Shown: positions 1-6,162, numbered from the stretch's first letter. The stretch: 14,953 nt of DNA from CAZEXD01 sp964516865 (GCA_964516865.1 CAZEXD010000015.1:1-14953); one strand, 5' to 3'. Numbers and translations: made by a program. Notes: generated from the letters alone by a model not told the origin.

Positions 1-99
1 GTGATAAAGAGTAAAAATGAGAAGTTTTATAGTAAAAATTTTTATTATTTAATTTTGAGTAAGCGAGCCGAAGCCGTAAGGCGAGGCGAGCGAAGAGAT

Positions 100-1383
100 A
101 TGGTTAAAAAAATTTTTGATATTATCCCTCCTTCTTTAGTTTCAAATAAAGAAGAAAAAATAAACAATTTAAAGAAAGAAGGTAAAAAAAAGAAAAAAAG
201 AAAATTTGCGAAAAAAATTTTGCCTTCTTTTTTTAAATTGATTTTATTGCTCTCCTGTTTTTTAATAATATTTTTAGTTGTATATCTTTATTTCAAATTA
301 CCATTTGCTAATATAGAAATTTGGCCAGGGACCCGGACAATAAGTTTTGAAGAAATAATATCCGCCGAAACTGCGGTAAAAACAATCGAGGGGGAAAATA
401 AAAAAATTCCGGCTCAATTTATTGAGGTAGAAAAGGAAATGTGGCAAGAATTTTCTTCTACCGGTAGTATTACCAAAGAAGGAAAAGCAGAGGGAGTAAT
501 TCGGGTTTACAATAAATACACGCCCCCTAAAACCATTGAAATAGTAAAGAATACTCGTTTCATCTCTGATTCCGGCAAAATATTTTATACCTTAGAAAAG
601 TTTACTATTCCAGCGGCAAAAATTGAGAAAGGAAAAGTTATCCCCGGCTCCGTTGAGGTAAGGGTAGTGGCTGCCGCGGCCGGCGAAGAATATAATATTG
701 GCCCTTCTGTGTTTGCAGTACCCGGTTTAGCGGGAACGGCTTTATATCATAATATTTATGCAGAATCAACCGCGAAAATGAGCGGCGGATATAAATCAGT
801 TGTAAAAGTTATTACCGCCCAAGATATCGAAGGCGCTAAAAGCAATTTAACAGAAAGGGTTTTTGCCGATAACGAAGCGGCTTTGAAAGAACAAGCGAAT
901 AATGCGGGAATGATAATTATTAAAAACGCTTTATCTCATGAAGTTTTAAATTCGGACACTTCTTTAAAGATCGGTTCAGAGGTGGAGAAATTTGATTATA
1001 CCGTGAAAGTAAAAACGAGGGCATTGGTTTTTAAAGAAGCGGATTTAAAAGAATTGGCGAAAACTTATATAATTGAGCGGTTGCCAGAATCAACAGAGGT
1101 TTTGGAAAAAAGTTTGTTTTTAGAATATAATCCCATCACAATAAATTTAAGCGCTGGAAAAATAACCTTAAATTTAAAATCATCGGCTCAAATCTATCCC
1201 TTAATAGATAAAAAAGAATTATCTCTTTTATTGGTAAAGAAAAACCCCAGTCAAATTAAAGAAATTATTTATAGTTATTTAAATGAAAAGATTTCCGATC
1301 TTAAAATAAATCTTTCGCCGTTTTGGGTGAAAAAAGCACCAAAAAATCCTCAAAGAATTAAAATTGAATTAAAATTTGATTAG
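100..1383 (+). CDS. Membrane-anchored protein of unknown function, CPR 'baseplate J-like' type
   Basis: With the ATG at 100 this is a 427-residue protein. It has a short N-terminal stretch with an IIPP motif, a very Lys-rich segment (about residues 17-39), one transmembrane helix (about 47-65) and a long outer region rich in beta-type sequence. Near residues 200-235 is a conserved-looking block with YNIGPS and VPGLAG followed by an AES..KMSGG stretch. I recall such proteins in Parcubacteria genomes being labelled baseplate J/gp47-like, but no phage genes surround it and the role is unknown. The frame stays open to the GTG at base 1. I prefer the ATG at 100 because bases 61-98 are a GC- and purine-rich repeat-like run and the KIFDIIPP start fits the family; a start at base 1 or upstream of the window cannot be excluded. 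The stop TAG lies inside the repeat sequence that follows. Confidence 0.6.
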   Translation: MVKKIFDIIPPSLVSNKEEKINNLKKEGKKKKKRKFAKKILPSFFKLILLLSCFLIIFLVVYLYFKLPFANIEIWPGTRTISFEEIISAETAVKTIEGENKKIPAQFIEVEKEMWQEFSSTGSITKEGKAEGVIRVYNKYTPPKTIEIVKNTRFISDSGKIFYTLEKFTIPAAKIEKGKVIPGSVEVRVVAAAAGEEYNIGPSVFAVPGLAGTALYHNIYAESTAKMSGGYKSVVKVITAQDIEGAKSNLTERVFADNEAALKEQANNAGMIIIKNALSHEVLNSDTSLKIGSEVEKFDYTVKVKTRALVFKEADLKELAKTYIIERLPESTEVLEKSLFLEYNPITINLSAGKITLNLKSSAQIYPLIDKKELSLLLVKKNPSQIKEIIYSYLNEKISDLKINLSPFWVKKAPKNPQRIKIELKFD

Positions 1384-1450
1384 GAGTGTAGGGTTCAACT
1401 ATTCATTCTTTAAGAAAGAGTGTAGGATTTAAGCTATCATCCTTTAAGAA
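1384..1450. repeat. Tandem direct repeat, 2 x 33 bases
   Basis: Bases 1384-1416 and 1418-1450 are two direct copies of a 33-base unit, separated by one base and matching at 26 of 33 positions. Both begin GAGTGTAGG and end TTTAAGAA. The second copy forms the left arm of the long inverted repeat at 1418-1627. The first copy starts directly after the first G of the stop TAG of the upstream gene. Read directly from the sequence; the function is unknown. Confidence 0.8.
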
Positions 1451-1627
1451 GTCAAAAAATGAGATGAGTTCACAGGATTTTTGAGGAAGCGATGCAAGCG
1501 AAGCAGCATCGTTGACGAAAAAATCCGAAGAAATCAGCCATTTTTTGACTTCCCGAAGGGCGTTAAGATTTTACCTCATTGAAGCAAACTCTTAACGCTC
1601 AGGGATGATAGCTTAAATCCTACACTC
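1418..1627. repeat. 210-bp element bounded by perfect 25-bp inverted repeats
   Basis: Bases 1418-1442 are the exact reverse complement of 1603-1627 (25 bp). Inside are further nested stems: 1448-1461 with 1539-1552 (14 bp, perfect), 1490-1495 with 1506-1511 (6 bp), and 1560-1568 with 1590-1598 (9 bp). The RNA would fold into a branched structure. No open reading frame of note lies inside. The spacer 1384-1692 (309 bases) therefore holds this element, the tandem repeat and the infA promoter, and no gene. It could be a small non-autonomous mobile element, a structured RNA, or a 3' processing/termination structure for the upstream gene. I see no clear target-site duplication. Confidence 0.75.
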
Positions 1628-1633
1628 CTAAGG

Positions 1634-1662
1634 TTGACACATTTAAAATAATTTGCTACTAT
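1634..1662 (+). promoter_or_regulatory. Sigma70-like promoter for the infA ribosomal block
   Basis: A perfect -35 box TTGACA (1634-1639) is followed by a 17-base spacer and a -10 box TACTAT (1657-1662), with an extended -10 TG at 1654-1655. Transcription would start near 1669, leaving a 5' leader of about 24 bases before the infA ATG. This is the best promoter match in the window. It sits just after the inverted-repeat element and ahead of a long run of co-directional genes, so it probably drives the whole 1693-7072 block. Confidence 0.7.
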
Positions 1663-1692
1663 CAAAATTGAGCGAAAAGAAATTTAAGATAG

Positions 1693-1926
1693 ATGGCTAA
1701 TAACATAAATAAAAAAAATATTAAAATTAAAAAAGAAGGACAAGTGATTGAGGCATTGCCAAATGCGTTTTTTCGAGTAAAATTAGATGATGGCAAAAAT
1801 ATTTTGGCTTTTTTGTCCGGTAAAATGAGGATTTACAAAATAAGTATTTTGCCGGGCGATCGCGTGATGGTTGAAATGAGTTCGTATGATGATGAAAAGG
1901 GGAGAATTGTTTATAGATTAAAATAA
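1693..1926 (+). CDS. infA: Translation initiation factor IF-1
   Basis: IF-1 binds the 30S A site during initiation and assists IF-2 and IF-3. The 77-residue product is one S1-type OB-fold, close to the usual 72 residues. Recognisable family features are the start of the fold (EGQVIEALPNAFFRV), the SGKMR motif, ILPGDRVMVEMSSYD and the C-terminal KGRIVYR. The ATG at 1693 is the only in-frame Met ahead of the fold; a few extra Asn/Lys residues precede the usual start. There is no Shine-Dalgarno sequence. It is the first gene after the strong promoter at 1634-1662. Upstream is an unrelated membrane protein, not the adk/map/secY genes that often precede infA. Confidence 0.97.
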   Translation: MANNINKKNIKIKKEGQVIEALPNAFFRVKLDDGKNILAFLSGKMRIYKISILPGDRVMVEMSSYDDEKGRIVYRLK

Positions 1927-1938
1927 ATAATGATTACT

Positions 1939-2018
1939 CGCTGATTTAAAAACGCTGATTGAGTGTCGATTTTCAGCGTAAATCGAGTTTTCATCAGCGT
2001 AAATTCAGCGATTTTTTA
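1939..2018. repeat. CGCTGA / TCAGCG repeat cluster in the infA-rpmJ spacer
   Basis: CGCTGAT occurs at 1939-1945 and 1953-1959. Its complement follows as TCAGCGTAAAT at 1973-1983, ATCAGCGTAAAT at 1993-2004 and TTCAGCGATTTTTTA from 2004. The opposed copies can form several alternative short hairpins in the leader of rpmJ. A second cluster of the same motif lies between rpsK and rpsD. Function unknown. Confidence 0.65.
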
Positions 2019-2023
2019 CAATA

Positions 2024-2140
2024 ATGAGAGTAAATCCTTCAGTAAAAAAAATTTGTAAGGACTGTAAGGTTGTGAAGAGAAAAAGAAAGGTTTACGTAAT
2101 TTGTAAAAAAAATCCAAGACATAAACAAAGACAAGGGTAA
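2024..2140 (+). CDS. rpmJ: 50S ribosomal protein L36
   Basis: A 38-residue basic protein, exactly the usual L36 length. It carries the zinc-ribbon ligands Cys11, Cys14, Cys27 and His33 (the C+ CCCH form) and ends in the family signature KHKQRQG-like RHKQRQG. L36 is a late-assembling large-subunit protein near the peptidyl-transferase centre. It lies 97 bases after infA and 107 before rpsM, the usual infA-rpmJ-rpsM order. The ATG at 2024 is the only plausible start and has no Shine-Dalgarno sequence. Confidence 0.96.
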   Translation: MRVNPSVKKICKDCKVVKRKRKVYVICKKNPRHKQRQG

Positions 2141-2160
2141 AAGTTAATTTTCAATTAAGA

Positions 2161-2219
2161 AAAACCAAAAGACCAAAAACCAAAAACCAAACTACAAACT
2201 ACAAATTACAAATTACAAA
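2161..2219. repeat. Low-complexity ACCAAA / TTACAAA repeat in the rpmJ-rpsM spacer
   Basis: The spacer is built from degenerate short units: several ACCAAAA-type repeats, then CTACAAA/TTACAAA repeats, then TTTTCAATTATTAATT just before the rpsM start. The same vocabulary (CCAAAAACCAAAGACCAAATTA, TTTTCAATTATCAATTTTCAATTA in shortened form) recurs between mreB and holB. No gene, terminator or promoter is apparent here. Confidence 0.6.
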
Positions 2220-2247
2220 ACGCAATTACCATTTTCAATTATTAATT

Positions 2248-2637
2248 ATGCCAAGAATTGCGGGTGTAAATATTCCAGATAACAAACAAATAGAAGTAGC
2301 ATTAACCTATATTTATGGTATAGGTCGTTCTTTAAGTAGAAGAGCATTGGCAGCGACAAAAATAAATCCATTTAAATTGGCAAAAGATTTAACCGCTCAA
2401 GAAATAAATGAGTTAAAGGATTATATTGAAAAAAATTACAAAATTGAAGGGGATTTGAGAAGGGAGAAAATGGTAAATATTAAAAGATTAAAAGATATCG
2501 GTTGTTGGCGGGGATTGAGGCATATCAAAGGATTGCCAGTTAGAGGACAAAGGACACGAACAAATACCCGTACTGTTCGTGGTAATGTGAGAAAAACAAT
2601 GGGATCGGGAAGAAGGCCACCGCCATCACCAACATAA
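2248..2637 (+). CDS. rpsM: 30S ribosomal protein S13
   Basis: S13 sits in the 30S head and contacts the P-site tRNA and the A-site finger bridge. The 129-residue product begins with MPRIAGVNIPDNKQIEVAL, has the YGIGR motif (helix-two-turn-helix) and the rRNA-binding RGLRH.KGLPVRGQRTRTNTRT block near residues 90-110. It ends in a short Arg- and Pro-rich tail (GRRPPPSPT) instead of the usual KKPI ending. The length is close to the usual 115-125. The ATG at 2248 is fixed by the conserved N-terminus. There is no Shine-Dalgarno sequence. Confidence 0.97.
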   Translation: MPRIAGVNIPDNKQIEVALTYIYGIGRSLSRRALAATKINPFKLAKDLTAQEINELKDYIEKNYKIEGDLRREKMVNIKRLKDIGCWRGLRHIKGLPVRGQRTRTNTRTVRGNVRKTMGSGRRPPPSPT

Positions 2638-2773
2638 TCTTTATCGCTAAGGAAATTCGAAGCACAAAATCTGAAATCCGAAACACTTTTAGAATTTTAA
2701 GAATTAGAACCTGGAATTTGTTTCGAATTTCAAGATTCGAATTTCGAATTTTTATAGCGAATAGTAATAATAA
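2638..2773. other. rpsM-rpsK spacer with TTCGAA repeats
   Basis: This 136-base gap has no gene. It contains TTCGAA at 2656-2661 and three TTCGAAT copies at 2722-2728, 2736-2742 and 2743-2749. The outer parts (TATCGCTAAGGAAATTCGAA near 2642 and TTCGAATTTTTATAGCGAA near 2743) are imperfect reverse complements, so the whole spacer could fold as one long hairpin in the polycistronic RNA. Function unknown. Confidence 0.45.
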
Positions 2774-3229
2774 ATGGGAAAGAAACATGTTGTACAAAAA
2801 AGCGAAGAGGAACTTATAAAAGAGACGGAAAAAATAGAAAAAGATTCAAAGAAAGAACCGCAGCTTAAAGAAACAACGAAAAAAGTTTCGGAAGCAAATC
2901 TTTATATTTATTCCTCTTATAACAATACCATAATTACCTTGACTGATATGACGGGTAAGGTTTTGGGTTGGAAAAGCGCTGGTTCTATTGGTTTTAAGGG
3001 AACAAAAAAGGGTACCGCTTTTGCCGCTTCCAAAGTGAGTGAGGCGATATCCCTTCTTATTGATAAAATAGGAATAGAAAAGATAAATATTTTGGTAAAA
3101 GGCATAGGGCCGGGTCGCGATTCGGCAATAAGGTCGTTAGCGTCGCATGGAGTAAATATAATAAGTATGAAAGATATTACTCCTGTACCTCATAATGGTT
3201 GTCGGCCGCCCAAAATTAGACGTGTTTAA
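2774..3229 (+). CDS. rpsK: 30S ribosomal protein S11 with charged N-terminal extension
   Basis: S11 forms the 30S platform and helps shape the mRNA exit region near the E site. The conserved core runs from about residue 40 (YIYSSYNNTIITLTD) through GWKSAGSIGFKGTKKGTAFAA and the GIGPGRDSAIRSL loop to the nearly invariant C-terminus PHNGCRPPKIRRV. At 151 residues it is about 20 longer than E. coli S11 (129). The extra part is a Lys/Glu-rich N-terminal extension. The ATG at 2774 gives that extension; no internal Met lies just ahead of the core, so the long form is likely real. There is no Shine-Dalgarno sequence. Confidence 0.96.
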   Translation: MGKKHVVQKSEEELIKETEKIEKDSKKEPQLKETTKKVSEANLYIYSSYNNTIITLTDMTGKVLGWKSAGSIGFKGTKKGTAFAASKVSEAISLLIDKIGIEKINILVKGIGPGRDSAIRSLASHGVNIISMKDITPVPHNGCRPPKIRRV

Positions 3230-3233
3230 TAAC

Positions 3234-3292
3234 CGCTGATATAACGTTGAGAGAAACATATATAAAATTCAGCGTAAATTTTTAGCGATTTT
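3234..3292. repeat. CGCTGA / TCAGCG repeat in the rpsK-rpsD spacer
   Basis: CGCTGAT at 3234-3240 faces TTCAGCGTAAATTTTTAGCG at about 3268-3287. This is the same motif family, including the TCAGCGTAAAT unit, as in the infA-rpmJ spacer. The pair can form a stem-loop close to the rpsD start. Confidence 0.55.
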
Positions 3293-3297
3293 AGAAA

Positions 3298-3927
3298 ATG
3301 AAAAACAATAAATGTAAAATTTGTAGACGAGTTGGTCAGAAACTTTTTTTAAAGGGAGAAAGGTGTTTTTCTGCTAAATGCGCGATGGTAAAGCGGGCTT
3401 ATGCGCCGGGGAGTACAAAAAAAAGAAAAGGAGGAGCACCGTCTGAATACAAAAAAGCCTTGCTTGAAAAACAGAAACTAAAAAATTGGTATGGTTTAGG
3501 CGAGCGACAGTTCTCAAAATACGTTAAAAGCGTTTTGGCCAAAAGAGGAAAAATTCAAAATATCGGAGACGAACTTATAAAGATATTGGAGAAAAGGTTG
3601 GATAATGTTGTTTTTCATTTAGGATTTTCCAAGTCAAAAAAAGAAGCGCGACAACTTGTTTCTCATGGGTATTTTTTAGTCAACAATAAACCGATTAATA
3701 TTCCGTCTTATGAGGTTAAAAAAGGAGATGTGATTACCATAAAAGAAACCAAAAAAAAGAAAAATATATTTAAAGATATTTCCGGCCGACTAAAGAAAAA
3801 GGAGGTTCCCTTATGGTTAGAACTTAATAAAGAAACTTTAGTAGGAAAGATAAAAGCCGAACCAACCTTGGCAGAAGTTATGCCTCCTGCTGAAATTTCA
3901 ACGATATTTGAATTTTATTCACGTTAA
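3298..3927 (+). CDS. rpsD: 30S ribosomal protein S4, zinc-finger form
   Basis: S4 is a primary 16S-binding assembly protein and in many bacteria the translational repressor of the alpha operon. The 209-residue product starts with a four-Cys zinc site (Cys6, Cys9, Cys23, Cys28), followed by the rRNA-binding N-terminal domain (about 30-95). An S4-type RNA-binding domain follows (about 96-155: LEKRLDNVVFHLGFSKSKKEARQLVSHGYFLVN). It ends LAEVMPPAEISTIFEFYSR. The N-terminus is a few residues shorter than usual, lacking the Y.GP motif before the first Cys pair. It is followed by rpoA, the classic order, with a hairpin-rich spacer between. Confidence 0.97.
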   Translation: MKNNKCKICRRVGQKLFLKGERCFSAKCAMVKRAYAPGSTKKRKGGAPSEYKKALLEKQKLKNWYGLGERQFSKYVKSVLAKRGKIQNIGDELIKILEKRLDNVVFHLGFSKSKKEARQLVSHGYFLVNNKPINIPSYEVKKGDVITIKETKKKKNIFKDISGRLKKKEVPLWLELNKETLVGKIKAEPTLAEVMPPAEISTIFEFYSR

Positions 3928-3930
3928 AAT

Positions 3931-3985
3931 TTGGCAATTAACGACTGGCAACTAGCGTCGCTAGTGGCTGGAAGTCAATAGCCAA
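3931..3985 (+). promoter_or_regulatory. Stem-loop between rpsD and rpoA
   Basis: A perfect 7-bp stem with a one-base centre (ACTAGCG-T-CGCTAGT, 3951-3965) is flanked by outer pairs GACT/AGTC (3943-3946 with 3973-3976) and TTGGC/GCCAA (3931-3935 with 3981-3985). The structure ends ten bases before the rpoA ATG. No U-tract follows, so it is not a standard terminator. A role in RNA processing or translational control is inference. Confidence 0.5.
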
Positions 3986-3994
3986 AAGTTAATA

Positions 3995-4783
3995 ATGATT
4001 TTATTACCTCTTCCTCCTAAGATAATTAAGAAAAATAAAAATCACTCAGTTTTTGAAATTGAAGCGCTTTATCCGGGATATGGCGTTACCATTGGTAATG
4101 CTTTAAGGAGGGTTTTGCTATCTTCCATCAGTGGAGCAGCGGTTACCGAGGCAAAGATAAAAGGGGTTCAACATGAGTTTTCAACTATTCCGGGTATCTT
4201 TGAAGATGTGCTGACGATTACCCAAAATTTAAAGAACCTCCGTTTTAAGATTTTTGAAGGAGAATCGCAAAAAGCCACACTTAAAATTAAAGGCGAAAAA
4301 AAAGAAGTAAAGGGTTCTGATTTTAAACTTCCTTCTCAAATGAAATTATTTAATCCGGATTGTCATATTGCCACTTTAACAAACAACAAGGCTGAACTTG
4401 AAATAGAAATTTTAGTCGAAAAAGGGGTGGGTTATGAACCAAAAGAGCAAAGGAAAAAGAAAAAATCTGAAATTGGAACCCTTGCGATTGATGCTATTTT
4501 TACCCCGATTAAAAATGTGAGTTTTGAAATAGAGAATATGCGAGTGGGCGAGAGAACTGATTATGACAAATTAAATCTTGAGATAGAAACCGATGGAACG
4601 ATAACTCCGGAAGAGGCCTTTAGCGATGCTTGTCAGATCCTCTTAAAACACTTTTCTTTATTTTTAGAAACATTAAAAGGTAAACAATTGCCAACATCCG
4701 CTGAAAAATTAGAAGAGAAAAAGAAGAAAACTGAAAAAAAATCTTCCAAAAAGACAAAGCCAAAAAAAGAAAGTAAAAAATAA
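3995..4783 (+). CDS. rpoA: RNA polymerase alpha subunit lacking the C-terminal domain
   Basis: Alpha dimerises and nucleates assembly of beta and beta prime. Residues 1 to about 226 are a full N-terminal domain: YPGYGVTIGNALRRVLLSSI, then AKIKGVQHEFSTIPGIFEDV, and the late block SFEIENMRVG..TDYDKLNLEIETDGTITPEEA. The usual protein has about 310-330 residues, with a C-terminal domain that binds UP-element DNA and activators. Here the protein is 262 residues and ends in a Lys/Glu/Ser tail (about 230-262) with no helix-hairpin-helix sequence. The 94 bases before rplQ hold no separate C-terminal domain in any frame I checked. So promoter use in this organism may not depend on alpha CTD contacts; the basic tail could still touch DNA (inference). 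Confidence 0.95.
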   Translation: MILLPLPPKIIKKNKNHSVFEIEALYPGYGVTIGNALRRVLLSSISGAAVTEAKIKGVQHEFSTIPGIFEDVLTITQNLKNLRFKIFEGESQKATLKIKGEKKEVKGSDFKLPSQMKLFNPDCHIATLTNNKAELEIEILVEKGVGYEPKEQRKKKKSEIGTLAIDAIFTPIKNVSFEIENMRVGERTDYDKLNLEIETDGTITPEEAFSDACQILLKHFSLFLETLKGKQLPTSAEKLEEKKKKTEKKSSKKTKPKKESKK

Positions 4784-4809
4784 TTAAAAATAACTTTATC
4801 GTCAACAAT

Positions 4810-4859
4810 CTACGAACGAAATCAAATCATTAAAGAGGAAATGATTGACAAATTCGTAG
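4810..4859 (+). promoter_or_regulatory. CTACGAA hairpin before rplQ
   Basis: CTACGAA (4810-4816) pairs with TTCGTAG (4853-4859), and inside AATCATT (4825-4831) pairs with AATGATT (4840-4846). The stem-loop fills most of the 94-base rpoA-rplQ spacer. A similar CTACGA/TCGTAG arrangement lies before frr (12016-12070). There is no U-tract directly after it. Function unknown. Confidence 0.45.
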
Positions 4860-4877
4860 CTTTCTAAAATTATTTTT

Positions 4878-5228
4878 ATGAGAAAAAGAAAAAAAGGTCG
4901 AAAATTTTCCAGAAAAACTGATCAAAGAAGGGCTTTGTTAAAATCATTAGCCCAAAATCTTTTTTTACAAGGAAAAATCAAAACCACCGAAGCAAAAGCA
5001 AAAGAGGTCAGGAGTTTTGCAGAGAAAATGATAACGAGGGCTAAAGCAGGAAAAATTGCCGATCGCAGGTTATTGGCTTGTTATTTTATTCCCAAAATTG
5101 TTAAAAAATTAATAGAAGAAATTGCCCCCAATTATAAAAATAAAAATGGCGGATATACTAAAATAATCAAATTAGGGCAGCGAAAAACAGATGGGGCAAA
5201 AATGGTTATCATTGAATTAGTAAAATGA
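4878..5228 (+). CDS. rplQ: 50S ribosomal protein L17
   Basis: L17 is a large-subunit protein near the exit tunnel. The 116-residue product matches the usual length and carries the family start (RKRKKGRKFSRKTDQRRALLKSLAQNLF) and the TTEAKAKEVRSFAEKMITRAK block. The C-terminus GGYTKIIKLGQRKTDGAKMVIIELVK is typical (usually GGYTRILK...R.GD.A.MA.IELV). The rpoA-rplQ order is the standard alpha-operon tail. Its TGA stop overlaps the rplM start by four bases (ATGA at 5225-5228), suggesting translational coupling. There is no Shine-Dalgarno sequence. Confidence 0.97.
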   Translation: MRKRKKGRKFSRKTDQRRALLKSLAQNLFLQGKIKTTEAKAKEVRSFAEKMITRAKAGKIADRRLLACYFIPKIVKKLIEEIAPNYKNKNGGYTKIIKLGQRKTDGAKMVIIELVK

Positions 5229-5605
5229 AAAAAGAAGCGATAAAAGATAAAAAAAATATAAAAAGAGAAACTCATATAGTTGATGCCACGGGTAAATTTT
5301 TAGGCAAATTAGCCGTGGAGATTGCAAACCTGTTAAGAGGAAAGGGAAAAACAAGTTTTACTCGTCATCAAGATATGGGTGATTTTGTGATAGTTAAAAA
5401 TGTGGATAAAATAAAATTTTCAGGGAAAAAAATAGAGCAAAAAAAATATTATCATCATACCGGTTATTTGGGCCACCTTAAGTCAGTTTCATTAAAAACG
5501 CTTTTTGCCAAAAAACCTGAAGAAGTACTTAAAAAGGCGGTTTTTGGAATGTTGCCCAAAAATAAGATGAGGCCAAAACAAATTAAAAGATTAAAATTTC
5601 AATAA
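5225..5605 (+). CDS. rplM: 50S ribosomal protein L13, C-terminally short
   Basis: L13 is an early-assembling large-subunit protein. Residues about 15-115 match the family: THIVDATGKFLGKLAVEIANLLRGK, then FTRHQDMGDFVIVKNVDKIKFSGKK, YYHHTGYLGHLK and AVFGMLPKNKMRPKQIKRLK. E. coli L13 has 142 residues and ends with a Y.G.EHPH.AQ.P segment. Here the protein stops at 126, right after RLKFQ, so that tail is missing, and the bases after the stop do not encode it in frame. A Lys-rich N-terminal extension of about 10 residues is present. The start overlaps the rplQ stop (ATGA), and rpsI follows after 17 bases, the usual L13-S9 pair. Confidence 0.95.
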   Translation: MKKEAIKDKKNIKRETHIVDATGKFLGKLAVEIANLLRGKGKTSFTRHQDMGDFVIVKNVDKIKFSGKKIEQKKYYHHTGYLGHLKSVSLKTLFAKKPEEVLKKAVFGMLPKNKMRPKQIKRLKFQ

Positions 5606-5622
5606 ATTGATTAAATTAATTT

Positions 5623-6162
5623 ATGCCGAAAACAAAAAAATCCATAACAAAAATGGCAAAAAAGGATAAAGAGGTTTCAGAAAATTCCGGCGCCAACCCC
5701 CCAAAAGAAGTCATTGAAGAAGATGGATTGACTGCCGCTGATTTTGTTATTTCCGAAAAAGACGCAAAAACCCATAAATACTATGAAGCAGTAGGAAGAA
5801 GAAAAACAGCGGTGGCAAGAGTCCGGCTTTATACGCGAGGCGAAAAGGAGTTTTTAATTAATGATAAGGACTATCAACAATATTTTTTACACCCTAATCT
5901 TCAGGAGATAGCCGTCGCCTCTTTAAAAAAAATGAAATGCCTGGGTAGGTTTAGGGTGATTGTTAAGGTGAAGGGCGGTGGTTTTAGTTCGCAAGCTGAA
6001 GCAATAAGGCATGGAACGGCAAGGGTTTTGGTAAAATTTAACCCCAATTTTAAAAAACGATTGCGAAAAGCCGGTTATTTAACCCGTGATCCCCGAATGA
6101 GAGAAAGAAAGAAATTCGGTTTGAAAAGAGCCAGACGAGCACCGCAGTGGCAGAAGAGGTAA
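5623..6162 (+). CDS. rpsI: 30S ribosomal protein S9 with N-terminal extension
   Basis: S9 is a 30S head protein whose C-terminal Arg contacts the P-site tRNA. The core (about residues 53-179) has YYEAVGRRKTAVARVRLY, the KVKGGGFSSQAEAIRHGTARVL block, GYLTRDPRMRERKKFGLKRAR and the essential C-terminus APQWQKR. E. coli S9 has 130 residues. The extra 50 or so here are a Lys/Glu-rich N-terminal segment containing PPKEVIEEDGLTAADFV. The ATG at 5623 is chosen because it directly follows rplM. An internal Met at residue 11 would shorten the extension slightly, but no Met lies close to the core. Confidence 0.96.
   Translation: MPKTKKSITKMAKKDKEVSENSGANPPKEVIEEDGLTAADFVISEKDAKTHKYYEAVGRRKTAVARVRLYTRGEKEFLINDKDYQQYFLHPNLQEIAVASLKKMKCLGRFRVIVKVKGGGFSSQAEAIRHGTARVLVKFNPNFKKRLRKAGYLTRDPRMRERKKFGLKRARRAPQWQKR

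Noticed and set aside
1..99. In-frame extension of the first gene to a GTG at base 1
   Set aside because: Bases 61-98 are a GC- and purine-rich repeat-like run coding RAEAVRRGERR, unlike the rest of the protein. The ATG at 100 begins a family-like KIFDIIPP stretch. The window edge also makes the GTG arbitrary.
100..1383. Phage or contractile-injection baseplate protein
   Set aside because: The protein has a Lys-rich cytoplasmic segment and a membrane helix, and no tail, sheath or other phage genes are nearby. The baseplate label, if used, reflects distant similarity only.
1418..1627. Insertion sequence
   Set aside because: It is only 210 bp, holds no transposase frame and shows no clear target-site duplication; only a non-autonomous element remains possible.
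2540..2797. Minus-strand 85-codon open frame over the end of rpsM
   Set aside because: It is antisense to the conserved S13 C-terminus and the spacer, and has no recognisable domain.
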